Below, one piece after another: positions 23,206-34,845 of a stretch of DNA of 64,000 nt. The notes beneath the pieces were generated by a model that searched no databases, was not told where the DNA came from, and was given only the letters and a program-made list of their open reading frames with translations. The first letter of the stretch is position 1. Every line of letters starts with the position of its first letter. Both the position numbers and the translations under genes were made by a program. Source of the DNA: Solen grandis (lineage: Eukaryota > Mollusca > Bivalvia > Adapedonta > Solenidae); assembly GCA_021229015.1 (NCBI GenBank), contig CM037794.1, positions 41,001,126 to 41,065,125 on the forward strand, written 5' to 3'.

Positions 23206-23840
23206 TAATACACCTTTGTTACGACGCGATGGAATTTCGTTAATAATATACAGGATAATATTTTTTGTACATAATATGTCATTTTATTAAAAAAGCGTTT
23301 GTAAAATCATTTTATGACCAAAATTGATTTGTAATGCTGATTTTTTAAATGACACGTAAATTTACATTGCGCAACGGAAAGTCATATGTATGAAATATCC
23401 ATTGCTCTATAGAAAGTCATATGTAGGTTCATTTATTACTTTCGTTTGTGTTGTAAATTTTTAAATATACTTATATCAAGTGTGTTTCAGTGCTTAAAAG
23501 ACCTTAAGTTATTTGCGCAATTGAATGGAATTTCCTTTGTGAGCATCAGCAAAACACAACCAAAGTTTGTATGTAAGTTTATGATTTGAATATGGATAAA
23601 ATAAATAAATTTACTTTTTAATTAATGTTAATTATATATAATTATTCTTGTAAGGTAATTTTAAATTGGGCGTAGAAAAAATAAAAGTGAAAATATTTGG
23701 AGCTAAAACACACAAATTTCCATTACGCATTAGCAAAGAAGAAAGAAAAATATTTCTCCTGACCATGATACTTGTATACCCGTCTCACGCTGTCAAGTCG
23801 AACACGCTTTATTCACTCATTACATATACCATGTACCGGT

Positions 23841-24139
23841 TCCGGTGGCCTAGTGGTTATAGTGTCCGCGCCGGAATCGGGAGGTCGTGGGTTCGATCAC
23901 CGGCTGCGACATACCAATGTTGTAAAAAATGGCTCCCTTGCTTGGCGCTCAGCATATCAGGGTAGTTCCAGGACTGGTTGGCCCGTTGTCAGGATAATGT
24001 GACTGGGTGTGGTATCATGCCACATAATTATCTACGGCGTGATACTACAGTGTGGAAGCAGTTTATCTTTCTCAAGTAGATATCGTTTCCAAATGACTGA
24101 AATACTGTCGGTGGGACGTTTAACCCAGTTAACAAACAT
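23841..24139 (+). repeat. SINE family A, full-length reference copy
   Basis: The tRNA-like head (23841-23915) has A box TGGCCTAGTGGTTATAG and B box GGGTTCGATCACC. The body follows with GCGCTCAGCATATCAGGGTA, GACTGGTTGGCCCG and GGTATCATGCCACATA. The tail GACTGAAATACTGTCGGTGG ends in GTTTAACCCAGTTAACAAAC. An imperfect 12-bp direct repeat (ACATATACCATG / ACATATGCTATG) brackets it. It is transcribed by RNA polymerase III in principle and encodes no protein. Confidence 0.85.
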
Positions 24140-24357
24140 ATGCTATGTTAAAGAGGGGAAACATAGATGTAAACATGTACTGACGATCGAGTATGGCACG
24201 TGTGCATCGGTAAGTATGCCACACTTTTCAGATGTCACGCATCCAATTAATTAATCAGACACGGCACGCGCGTGGAAATTAAAAAGGAACGGTTGCAGTG
24301 GAAATCATCTTTCCCAAAATTATTAATAAATTGGCAGTTTTGATTTGATTATTACTT

Positions 24358-24735
24358 TTAATATACGATTATGATATAATCATGTAAAGACTGACATGTC
24401 GATACCAAAAATAATAAGTAATGCATTATTTTCCGAATATGATTATTGATGTATATTTTATTATTCACATATGTGAAGCATTTATACAGAGGATCCAAAG
24501 ATACCGGGATTTTGATATACCAGTTTTTTGCATAATTTATGTCATTTGAGGATTTACAAGCCGAATGACACGTTTCAGTTTTTTCTGAGTTTGTAAGACT
24601 ACCGGCATCAATTACAGCCAACAAAAGAGCAATTACAGATAATTGTTGAGTATATATAAAATATGAATGCGTCCACAACAAGCACACATTTTTGCATTTC
24701 ACTTTCATTATTACACTTATGGACAGCATAAACAA
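24358..24735 (-). other. minus-strand open frame with hydrophobic and Cys segment, unassigned
   Basis: A 125-codon frame contains a hydrophobic stretch (LSVIALLLAVIDAG) followed by TETCHSACK. It lies inside the long inverted-repeat element. It has no recognisable domain, and the codon content is AT-driven. It could be an exon of a small secreted protein or chance; I favour chance. Confidence 0.15.
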
Positions 24736-25523
24736 TAAGGAGAAATAAATTATTGGAACATTAAGCTACCCCCGTTGGTACATCAGCAAGTAATAACCCC
24801 AGCTAATGACGGAAAAATCGAAAATAAAATTAGACCTCAAATAATTCCGAAAGTACTAATCATATGTTAAAGTCTGCTCCATTTCGCCGCACGGCAAATA
24901 ATATACACCGAAATGGAAATTTTGTTATATCTATCAAAATATAACTAAAACCACATAATAAATATTAATCAGTCACAAACTTACTTTTAATTCGATAAGG
25001 AAGAATACATGATCAATAATTCTAATTAAATTATCATGTTTCATTGCGTGTTCTGTGGGAGCGAAATGGAAATTCCACTGCGCGGTAGACTAGCATATAG
25101 ATCATGAATAAAGAACCATCCTTTCAAAATTTCAATTTACCTTCCAAATACAGAGTGCATCCAAAATATATTTATATATATTAATAAAATCCAATACTGA
25201 ACTTCCTAAGTACATTATTATAATTATACATTACCATTGCGCCTCACCGCGCAATGGAAATTTTGTAATACCGATCCGGTAATATCACTCATGATTAAAA
25301 CAAAAGTACCTAAGATTTTTTTTTTCAGTCATAAAATACTTTTTCCAATTATAAACAACAAAGTTATGATGATTTATAAAGTAAATACAGGCCTTAACTA
25401 ATGCTTGTTAAATATAATAAACCCATTGCGTGTTTTCATTTCCATTGCGAGAAAAAAATTCCATTGCATGCTAAAGGACAACCAGAACATGTCGTTAAAA
25501 AAACGCGAGATTCGATGTAACTT

Positions 25524-25555
<32 letters not shown>

Positions 25556-26091
25556 CAAATCCAAACTACGGTGTGCATAAATGAATTTTATTTCAAATTT
25601 CGCATTTTTTCGCAGAATTTCCAGTGATTTTTTTAAAAGAAATTAAAAGAAAAACTGCTGAAAAAATACGTGGAAATGTATAATCTCGCGTTTTTTTTTT
25701 TTTCATGGACGGTCTGTGAATGGATAGGAAAAAATCGCGATGTCCTAACAGGATTCCAAAACAATTTAATTCACTATGAACATAACGATATGCGGGTAAG
25801 GTTTTTTTTCTTGCTTTTACCATGTCTATTCTTTAAACTGAATGGATTTATTGTTGATGTTGTTTTTGAACTTAAGAAAAAATAAATCGAGATATATGAA
25901 ATGGAAAAATACAGGTCTATAAGTCTTATACAGGCAGAATAAGAAATTTGAATAAAGATCGCTGAGAAGGAAAGAAAAAAATATAACAGAATGAGTACTT
26001 TGACATGTCATAAACTCACATATAACAGAGCGAAAGAATGAATAAAAAAGGGAAACTATCTGCACACACACCGTAAGCGACATTCCTAACA

Positions 26092-26382
26092 AATGCTTGT
26101 TTTTGGGTTTAACGTTCAATTGACAGTATTTCAGTCATTTGGAGACGATGTTTACTTAAGATATCGTGCTACACGTCGTACACATGTGGCATGATACCAC
26201 ACCCAGTCCCATTAACCTGACTACGGGCCAACCAGTCATGTATCTACCTTTATATGCTGAGCGCCAAACATTGGGGCTATACCAGTACCATCCTTTACAA
26301 CTTTGGTATGTCGTGGTCGGGGATCGATCCCACAACTTCCCGCTCCTGAGAGGGACGCTCTTACCGCTCTACCACCGGTGAC
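26092..26382 (-). repeat. SINE family A, full-length, minus
   Basis: The inverse order of all family A blocks is present: tail (GGGTTTAACGTTCAATTGAC, TATTTCAGTCATTTGG), body (GGCATGATACCACACCCAGT, GGGCCAACCAGTCATG) and head (GGGATCGATCCCACAACTTC ... CTCTACCACCGG). It lies downstream of the last exon of the lectin/EGF gene. Confidence 0.8.
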
Positions 26383-26548
26383 AACACACTCCGAACAAAG
26401 GTCGTCTGTGAACAAAGGTATTTTTTTCTGATATCCCTTGTCTGACCTTAGTTGTACAGGTTTTACTGTGTATATATGAAAAAAATATAGATATTTTTTT
26501 TATTGTAAAACATCGTATATTAGTAAACTGGTATTAACCGGTCCATAC

Positions 26549-27767
26549 CTTTATAGCACAAATCCCCTGTGTATCCTGGGGCACATGCCTCACATTGTCC
26601 TGTTTCTGGATCACATGCGGCACTGTCTAAACAGTTTCCGCATGTGATATTACAGCTGCTCCCATATAACCCATTGGGACATACATGTGACTCTGAAATT
26701 ATCCAAAAGCATATAAATGTGTTTTTTAATGTCCTTCAAGTAATTTTTTTAATTTTGAGGTCATTACATCACATAGATTGTATCTCAACAGTTGGAACTC
26801 ATGCCAGTACATGCTTTGGTTTGAGTCCTGTTTTTTCTCTCTTGTCTCTACAAAATGATTAAACATGTTGAGTTACTCTTAATTCGCGACACTTTTACAA
26901 AAAATAATAAATAAAAAAGAAAAACATATCTGTAATGACTTTTATGTAACGTAATAGTTTTAACTGATTGTTTTAAGAATCAAATTTAAGATGATAAAAT
27001 CATGACGGATCGCCCATATCAAACGGTTAATTATTTCATTATTTTATGATCATTAAAGATACTCGAAAAGTAAGAGGAAAAAGTTTACGCAGAGCAGAAT
27101 ACTTTTTCAGATGCAAATGTTTTTTTTTTTTTTTTTCAAACATTATTTACTTTTTTCACTTCAGCTCTTTCGGGAAATTAGGCGACAAATTAATATGTGG
27201 GAGGAGTGCATGCTGTTCCATAAGTATTTTAGCAAAAATAACGAATTATTTTTTTTATTCTAAAATCATTCTTCAATGATGAATTTACAGGTAAATTGAA
27301 TTAAAGTAGTATTTTATTTATTCTAAAGTCAGCTTCAGAACATTCGGGAAATTACCTCTTTTAAAGACTTCAATTTCGCATAATACTAGTCTACCCGCTC
27401 GTTCCAGCGTAAGAGTGATGTACTTGGCGCTTACGGGATGGTCAAGGGTGAGATTGAAGAAGAACAACTCTGAACTTTCATCTATCATTATGTGGTGGGT
27501 TCCCTTCGCGTGTTCCTCATTGTGTAAGTAGATCTTTACACCATTTAAAGTCACCACTGTGTAAATATTTATATGAAAATAAATCTTGGTAAGTGTTTAG
27601 TTAATTTAATATGTGCATTTTACTGTGGTGTCGTGGAAATGTTGATAGACGCAAGACCTACTATTTGTTCAAAGTTCATGATAAACAACAATGAATGTGA
27701 ACATTGGTGGGAATATCCAGCCGGCGTCCGCGGCGTATATTATTTTAATCTAATACACCAAAATATG

Positions 27768-27799
<32 letters not shown>

Positions 27800-28518
27800 G
27801 ATACTGAGTACATAAATCGCGATTTTTTTTGTTGACAATCTAATTAACTTGAAAAAAAGTTTTATACATGGTAGATCACATTATTTCAGATTAAAAATGT
27901 ATCAGAAAATATGATGAAGGTATAAGTACCTCCATAACCCGTTTCACCATATATTATCACACTTGAAACATGATATGTCTGTCCCAGGTCTACCGTTAGC
28001 CAGTTGTTGTCTGTCGCATAGGACCAATAACAACACCAGCACTCTTTATTGTCTGTCCGCACGTCACCGTCTACCACATAGGCTGCTGAATAACTTGCAC
28101 TACTCCGTGTCACACGACTCCGGAGGGCAAGATTGACCCCTGAAGTACGAATATTAGCATATAATATTATTTTTTACGTATTAAATAAGACATATTCATA
28201 TTGATAATACATCATATTATAAATATAAATACTGTGGTTAAAAATACAAGTGTATAAGTTAAAATAGATACACAGGTTAGAGTATATATTGCCTATATTT
28301 TTTATACATACTTAAATATATGTGCATATCGCTAAATATTCTGGAATATAAATAAATGAAGATAAACTTGTAAAAATATAAGCATGTAAAAGCAATTTAG
28401 ATAATAAAATACACAGTAATGTCGAGAAAATATATTAATTTGATCATCTAAAATAAGTCTTACCAGATGACTTTACAACGATGGAAATTAAAATGTACAC
28501 ACTTGTGAATATTATCAT
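26549..28518 (-). CDS. secreted galactose-binding (F5/8 or fucolectin-like) + EGF protein, possibly 3'-incomplete
   Basis: Exons on the minus strand are 28464-28518 (signal peptide MIIFTSVYILISIVVKSS), 27930-28139, 27356-27556 and 26549-26692. All internal junctions are phase 1 with good AG/GT signals. Exons 2-3 form a galactose-binding-like fold: GVNLALRSRVTRSSASYSAA, then VVDGD, then NNWLTVDLGQTYHVSSVIIY, ending ITLTLERAGRLVLCEIEVF. This is the pattern of F5/8 type C / fucolectin (FTP) domains that bind sugars. Exon 4 is an EGF module (CPNGLYGSSC, CGNCLDSAACDPETGQCEAC). In bivalves such domains often precede multiple EGFs in scavenger-receptor-like proteins. Reading past the last donor reaches TAA after 10 codons, so the chain may end there or continue to exons left of 26.5 kb, where I find only repeats. 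Its role in immunity is an inference. Confidence 0.7.
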
Positions 28519-29575
28519 CTGAAAATAGATAGAAAAGTTAACATGAAATGTTATTAAATATAGTTTTATTTAAATGACAATACTTCACAAAATACCCATA
28601 TTGAAAAAGAAGATTTGAAAAAGAAATACAAGTCAAATATTTACTACTTCATTCCTCATAAAAATGTTTTGAAATCTTAAATAAATCGATCCACATAAAT
28701 ATTTTTGAGGAGGTGGTGGGTTGCTGTCGAACGCTGGATCTATTCTCTTGATTAACAATCTTACTAAATACTGACAGTAAGATATTCTAGTTTTCTTTCG
28801 AGACAATTCAAATGTAGCGTGCTGGAACTACATGCATTTTAATATCTACCTTAATCTCGTTTACACGTTTGGTTACATATCATTATTTTCTCTATTACTT
28901 CTCAAACATTTGCATCATTTGTGTGCCTTAAAATAATAATAAAAAAAAAAACATGATGGAAGAAATGTAGCCTGACCGGGAGTCGAACACGGGACATTTC
29001 GCTTTCAGTGCCAAATGCTCTTCCCACCCCACCCACTCTCCCCTTGGTGAATAATCGATACCGTGGCATTACTATCCACGTCCCTAAATTCTAGGAGTTA
29101 AAGGGCCAACACAAACAAGTTTAGTTTATTATTAAGCTTCGCACATAAGGTATAATAAAACATACTTATAACTAAACAACAAGGCTATGGGTTGTAAGTG
29201 AAAATAAATAGAATGCTACAGAATTGAGGTAGCACGTATATACGTAAATAACTTATTTAACAATTTAAAGAAACACTCTTGCGTATTTTGCCTGTGGGTA
29301 CATTTACAAATGTCTAAATTACACAAAATTTGTTCATTGTTTTCATTCATAAGGGACTGGAAACTGAGACAATTTATAGTTCTGAGGTATCGTTGCGGGA
29401 TGAGTGTCTTGCGTATTTGGTTAAGAAAAAACACATTTAAATAGATAATGGAATTCATCCCCGACCTCATCCGAATATCAAACGTAACAAAGTATGTCAT
29501 GACGTGGTACATTACCCCAACTAAGTTTCTCAATGGAGAGATCCTAAAATTAACATGAGCAGGTGTAGACAGCAC
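28519..29575. other. AT-rich upstream region, no gene seen
   Basis: Upstream of the lectin/EGF gene. A minus-strand tRNA-like segment lies at about 28970-29040 (B-box-like GTGTTCGACTCCCGG on the minus strand), probably a SINE relic. No coding sequence is supported; a 119-codon minus frame at 29216-29575 has no domain. Confidence 0.45.
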
Positions 29576-29785
29576 CTAGCACCTATGACACAACCCAACC
29601 TGGGCGCCAAATGTCACAGGGTGGGAAACATGTGCAGACTGACCGCGACTCGAGCCCACGACCTCGAGATTTTCATATATAGTGTTGAATCATCAATTCA
29701 ATCTTGAATATGAATTGTTGTCATTTTTTGCAGTGTCAACTTACATCCGTGGGAAATAAATTATACTAATGAAACCTAAAATGCG

Positions 29786-30025
29786 TTTGTACGGCGGCAG
29801 GTACGCAGTGGTTGTGTTCGCACGCAATAACTATTGCGTTCGCACGTGTTAATTTACCGATGCGAAAGCGATAGCTACTGCATGCGAACGCCGTAGTTAT
29901 CGCGTGCGAACGCGGCAGTTATTGCGTTCGTGCGCAGTAACTATTGTATTCGCACACAAAAGTTTTCGCGTGCGCACGCAGTATATAAACATAGCTTCCA
30001 TGTCCCTTTATTACCACGGTACATT
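29786..30025. repeat. CpG-rich palindromic minisatellite
   Basis: Repeated units of about 23 bp of the type AACTATTGCGTTCGCACGCAG, alternating with inverted forms, lie between the border TACGGCGGCAGG on the left and CTTTATTACCACGGTA on the right. The two borders are approximate inverted repeats. It is strikingly richer in CpG than its surroundings. Confidence 0.7.
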
Positions 30026-30599
30026 TACCTGTCGTAAGTTATTGTTCACCAGATGAACACCTAGTATAAGGAAACTTAGATGCTAAACACTAGGTACAAC
30101 ATCCCGATGTTCGTGAGAAAAAAATAAAGAAAACGCAGCAGTCTTATCTAAAATGACACTTATTAAGCATCGGAGATGGTCCAGGAAACATCAGGTAATA
30201 CTCCAAATTAGGCTCTGAATTATTTCGCAGTTCATCCGAGGCACATGGCTCGCGACGCTTCCGAAGTTTCCCGTAACACCGGGAACACTGTTCAGACTCC
30301 ATATTGTTTTTATTGACTTTAAAACATTAAAGTTTCATACTAACTTCATTAACCTTAAAACAGTAAAGTATTAATAAATGTATGATATAAATTTGGTATG
30401 CTTTTAGTTTAAACAATATTTATTTCAAAATAGCATACAATATAGAACAATTACAAATACAACAAACGTTCAAGGATTGGGAAAAAAGTCAGGAGACTTA
30501 TCGAGGACCCTCTCCTTAGGGTATTTACACAATAAGTGTTCTGGCAAGGTTATTTTACAATAACTGATCTGGTCTGTGAAACAAAGTGCTTTAATTTTA

Positions 30600-30637
30600 C
30601 ACACACACACATACACACACGCGCGCACACACACACG

Positions 30638-30680
<43 letters not shown>
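30600..30680. repeat. (CA)n microsatellite with CG interruptions
   Basis: CA dinucleotides interrupted by GCGCGC and GCACGC. Reading frames here are Val/Cys repeats, not genes. Confidence 0.92.
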
Positions 30681-30682
<2 letters not shown>

Positions 30683-30818
30683 GATATTCATCGTCAATAA
30701 GTGTACAATAGTGAACGGCTGAAAACTGAAAAAAAAAAGCTTGAATAAGCATTAAAAACAAACAAACAAAAAACACACACAAATAATCTTGAGGCCCCGC
30801 AAGTAGTGTTCTTTTTTA

Positions 30819-33800
30819 TTAGATTAGGAGAAAGCGATGTGTTGCCTCAATATAATGATGTACCTTTATGAAGATGATCTTATTTTGTTCAAAAGATAGA
30901 GTGTCACTTCCAAATAAAAGGTTGTTAAGGATAGGTGGACAAGGAAGGTCGGAAAGCATATCCTGTCTCTGCAAAAAGTAGTTTGGACAAAAGAGAAGAT
31001 AATGAGCGACAGTCTCAAGTAATCCACATGAGCAGAAAGGCGATTCAATAAGGGATCGGCGATGAAGATCGTGATTAAATGCACTACATGATAGTCGTAT
31101 TCACGTGTGAAGAATCTGGTGTTTTCTAGATCCTATATTAAATAAAGGGTTGGTCTTTTTGGAAGCTGGGCTCAAGGATGACTTGAAAGAAGAAAGTGAA
31201 GTTTTGGAAGTTGGAAGGGAGTTCCAATCGCTGATAGCTGACGGAAGAAAGGAAGTTTTGTTTAGTTGTGTTTTACAGGATACTGGTGGGATTAATTGGT
31301 TATTTCTAAGGGTATAGCTGTGTTCAACTGAATTAGGAAGTAATAAGGAGGGGCAATAAAAATTTTCATTTTGTATAGGTAGGTGAGTTTATGTATTTTA
31401 CGTCTTTTCTCTAATGGTTCAAGATTTAATTCACTATATAATTTTGTAATATTGCAGTATTTATTTGCTCCTGAAATTATGCGAGCAGCTTCAATTTGAA
31501 CTGATTCTATTTCCCGTTTAAGCTGTTCTGAAGAATTGTCCCAGACTACATCCCCATATTCTAAGAGAGGTCTAATAAAGATAAAATAGAGCTCCAGTAA
31601 ACAATGCCTATTCAGGAAATATTTGAGTGATCTAAGCATGCCGATTCTTTGCCAAGCTTTATCAACAATCGTTCTTATATGACAGTCCCATTTACCAGAA
31701 GCGGAGAAAGTAAGACCAAGATGCTTGTGTTCAGAGACAGGTCGGAGCAATATGTTGTCGAAGTAGAGATCAGGGCGATTTGGTTTGATTACCTTGCGTG
31801 AAAAAGTTAAAGTAACAGTTTTTGAAGGGTTGAAAGAGACAAGCCATGTTCTCGACCAGTTAAGAATGGAGTCTAGATCGCGATTCATAGCCACGGCGGT
31901 AGAAGTTGGGTCGTCAACTATAATATACAGGCTTGTGTCATCTGCAAAGAGTCTCACATTTGACTGAATAACATTAACAATATCGTTTATAAAGATTAAA
32001 AAAGTAATGGGCCTAATATTGAGCCTTGAGGAATACCAGAATTGATATTTGACCATTTCGAATGTACATTTGCATAGACAACACTTTGCTTACGTAAACA
32101 GAGATATGATTTGAACCAGGCCAGTAGTTTGCCCCTGATTCCAATATGTTCGAGCTTGAAAAGAAGGCCTTTATGCCAGACACGATCGAACGCTTTTGAG
32201 ATGTCACAAAAAACGGCTCGAACTTCCAACCCATCATCTAAGGCCTTGCAAATATCGTTGTAAGTGACAAATAACTGATTAACAGTAGAATCTCCTTGAA
32301 TAAAACCAGACTGACAATTAGAAAGAAGACTATTCATTGAAACGTAGTTATACATATGTTTATGGACGCAACGTTCCATTAGTTTTCCTAGACAACTAAG
32401 TAAAGAAATAGGGCGATAATTCTGTGGATCACTAGGGATGCCTTTTTTGAAGACAGGAATTACATTAGCACACTTCCATTTAGATGGAAATATGGATTTG
32501 GAAAGAAGATTGTTGAAGAAAACAGATAACGGTTGAGCAAGAATGTCACAGCCTTCTTTTAGAAGCTTAGGATTTAACATATCAGGACCACATGCTTTGG
32601 AAGGATTGATAAGTGAGATTGTATCTATAACATCTTGTGTTATGATAACAATATTGGATAAAGTGCACTTGGAAAAAGGATACACATCGGACAAGAAATG
32701 GTTTTCATCATTTATAGTACTTTGTTTGCAGAAAAAGGAATTAAGTAAATTTACTTTGTCAATATTTTCATTTGCATCAATGTCAACATAAGAGAGAGAT
32801 GGAATTTCGTTTGATTTCGGCCTGTTTAATAGTTTTTTAGTAAGTTTAAACCAATCTTTAACGTCAAGTTTTCCAGAATTAATTTGATCAATAATTTTGT
32901 TTTCGTATAATGATTTAGCTTTTCATATTTCTTTGGTAACCTCATTGCGTTTAAGATTAAACTTCAACCAATGTTGTTCAGTTTTCATAAATAATTTATT
33001 TCGTTGGCGTATGAGTTTACGAAGATTGGTTGTAAACCAAAGAACATCATCGGGTCGGATAGTAACAAGTTTTGACGGAATAGATTTAGATGCTGATGAT
33101 GTTATGGATTCGGTTAAAAGATCGGTAGCTTCATCAATGTTTGCACAGTTTAGAATGTTTTCCCAATTAACTTTTGCTAATTCAGCTCTAAAACTGTCAA
33201 AATCAGCTTCAAAATATTTCCAAATTTTCCTTTTGTATGCTTTTATTTTCGGTTTATTAAATTTAAGAATTACTACTATTGGGCAGTGATAGCGAACAAG
33301 ATCAGGAATAAATTGTTCAGATGTGAAACTAGAAATGACATTCTCAGGGTTCTTTACTATGAGTGAGTCAATCAGTGATGAAGAATGTTCGGTGAAATAG
33401 GTAGGTTCTTTGATTAATTGTATTGCGTTATAGGAATCAATCAAGCGGGTGATTTTATTAGAGTGAGAGTTAAGTAAATTAATATTAAAGTCACCAGCAA
33501 TCACTATATTATGATTACTTACTGAAAATGCTCTATCTATACTTTCCTCAATCAGAAGCCAATAATCATTATTAGAATTTGGTGGTCTATAAAACCCTCC
33601 AATAAGAAGTTTTCTATTTTGATAAACCATTTCAACCAACAGAGCTTCAAGATCAGCTATACCAAAATCTGTGCGATGAGACCATTTTAAACCAGAGCGA
33701 ATATAAATGGCAACACCTCCACCATTTCTGTTAGGACGGTCTCTACGGATAGGAGGGTCAAAATTTTGAATAAGAAGGTCATTGTTGTCAACCGCATTAG

Positions 33801-34040
33801 ACAGCCACGTTTCAGTGAAAACAAGAATGTCGAATGGTTGGGCCTCAATTTAAAGGAGATCAATTTTTGGGAGTAGGCTCTGGATGTTCAGATGCATAAC
33901 ACTGAGACCAGAAGTAAGTAAGTCAGTGAATTGAAATGAATTATCAGTGGATGATGAGCTGTACGATGGTCCAGGATTGGGATGGATGTCGCCAGATATT
34001 ATAAGTATTATCGCAGCAAGGTAAAATAATACTGTAACTA
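30819..34040 (-). pseudogene. CR1/jockey-like LINE ORF2 (endonuclease + reverse transcriptase), decayed
   Basis: The minus strand encodes an N-terminal hydrophobic leader ending SGDIHPNPGP (about 33965-33990), then an apurinic-type endonuclease (HLNIQSLLP, FTETWLS, RDRPNRNGGGVAIYI, IAGDFNINLL). A linker follows, then a reverse transcriptase with PSKACGPD, NYRPISLLSCLGKLMERC, ISKAFDRVWHKGL, SGIPQGSILGPLLF and FADDTSLYI. It closes with a C-terminal Cys/His segment (CSCGLLETVAHYLLFCPNY). In-frame stops occur at 33850-33852 and again near 31107. Frameshifts are needed near 32900, 32700, 32000 (inside the RT, just before the FADD box) and 31330. It is therefore inactive. Clade assignment is from motif style only. 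Confidence 0.88.
33962..33994 (-). other. 2A-like motif at LINE ORF2 N-terminus
   Basis: GDIHPNPGP follows a hydrophobic run on the minus strand. Non-LTR retrotransposons are known to carry virus-like 2A translational recoding peptides of the form D-x-E-x-NPGP. Here the Glu position is His-Pro, so skipping activity is uncertain. Confidence 0.6.
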
Positions 34041-34845
34041 GTAGTGATCCAATAAGTTTTAGTGAAAAAATACAATGTTAAGGAAACCCTGTGTCCTCCT
34101 ACAATTTAACGGCACAAGTCTACCTCTGGTGCTGTCAATCATCAGAACAGAAGATAGGGTGTAACTAACCAGTCCAGAGCTATCAGTAAGAAAGGAAATG
34201 AAAAAAAAAAGGAAATATGAACTGCGACACTGGAAATATTCTGGATAAAGAGAAGAGCGACAAGGATGCTTAAAAGCTAGCATTTTGAGAGAGTACAGTC
34301 GCACAAAAGTTATATAGGTCACCTCCTGGTTTTAAGAATATGACAAAATGGGGGCCTCGAGATTGAAAGAAGAGTGGGTAATTAAACATTTTGGAAAGAA
34401 AAAAAAATAAAATAAAGTAAATATCATGCAATGTGTTTCATGGTCGAAAACATTCTAAATAAATGGAGAAAATATAAATTTCACATATCAAGCAGCAAAC
34501 TGAGAGTACATTTTTGAACTAGCAAGACAGCGATTAGACTGTATGTACTTATTCATATGTCCACTTCGGGTATTGGCTTGAGGAAATTTGAATGAGAAGT
34601 TTAATTATAAAGTTAATACTATAAAAGAAGTGTTTGTAAAACACATATTTATCTTCTCTCATGTACCATACTATATATGGAGCTTTGATATACATGTATG
34701 TACGACGCTTGTCTTATAATAATTAGGAGTCAAGACCTTATTAAAAGTAATCAAATATTCAAACGATATTATCAAAATATATAATGAAGAACAATATGTG
34801 ACATTTACTTTTTGAGAGATGTACTCCTTAAACATAAATAGGAAT

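Larger units (their letters stand above)
21260..25790. mobile_element. large foldback-like element with long inverted repeats
   Basis: The left arm (about 21260-21830) is inverted at the right (about 25380-25790). The left arm has GGACATCGCGATTTTTTCC, then CATTCACAGACC.TCCA, an A-rich run, GTCCGGTTGTCCTTAAACAC and GCAATGGAATTTTTTT; the right arm gives these blocks in reverse complement and in the same order. By eye, similarity in the clear blocks is about 80-85%. The interior (21.9-25.4 kb) has no transposase that I recognise but contains SINE insertions and many CAATGGAA-type motifs. The outer borders fade, so the limits are approximate and no target duplication is assigned. Confidence 0.65.

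Noticed and set aside
23666..24254. Frames of 76-99 codons
   Set aside because: They lie across the full-length family A SINE.
26569..26862. Plus-strand frame of 97 codons
   Set aside because: Antisense of the EGF exon at 26549-26692, which has Cys spacing and splice sites on the minus strand.
30470..30782. Cys/Val-rich frames
   Set aside because: Translations of a (CA)n/(GT)n tract.
32543..33289. Plus-strand frames of 82-130 codons
   Set aside because: Antisense of the LINE endonuclease/RT; domain motifs are on the minus strand.
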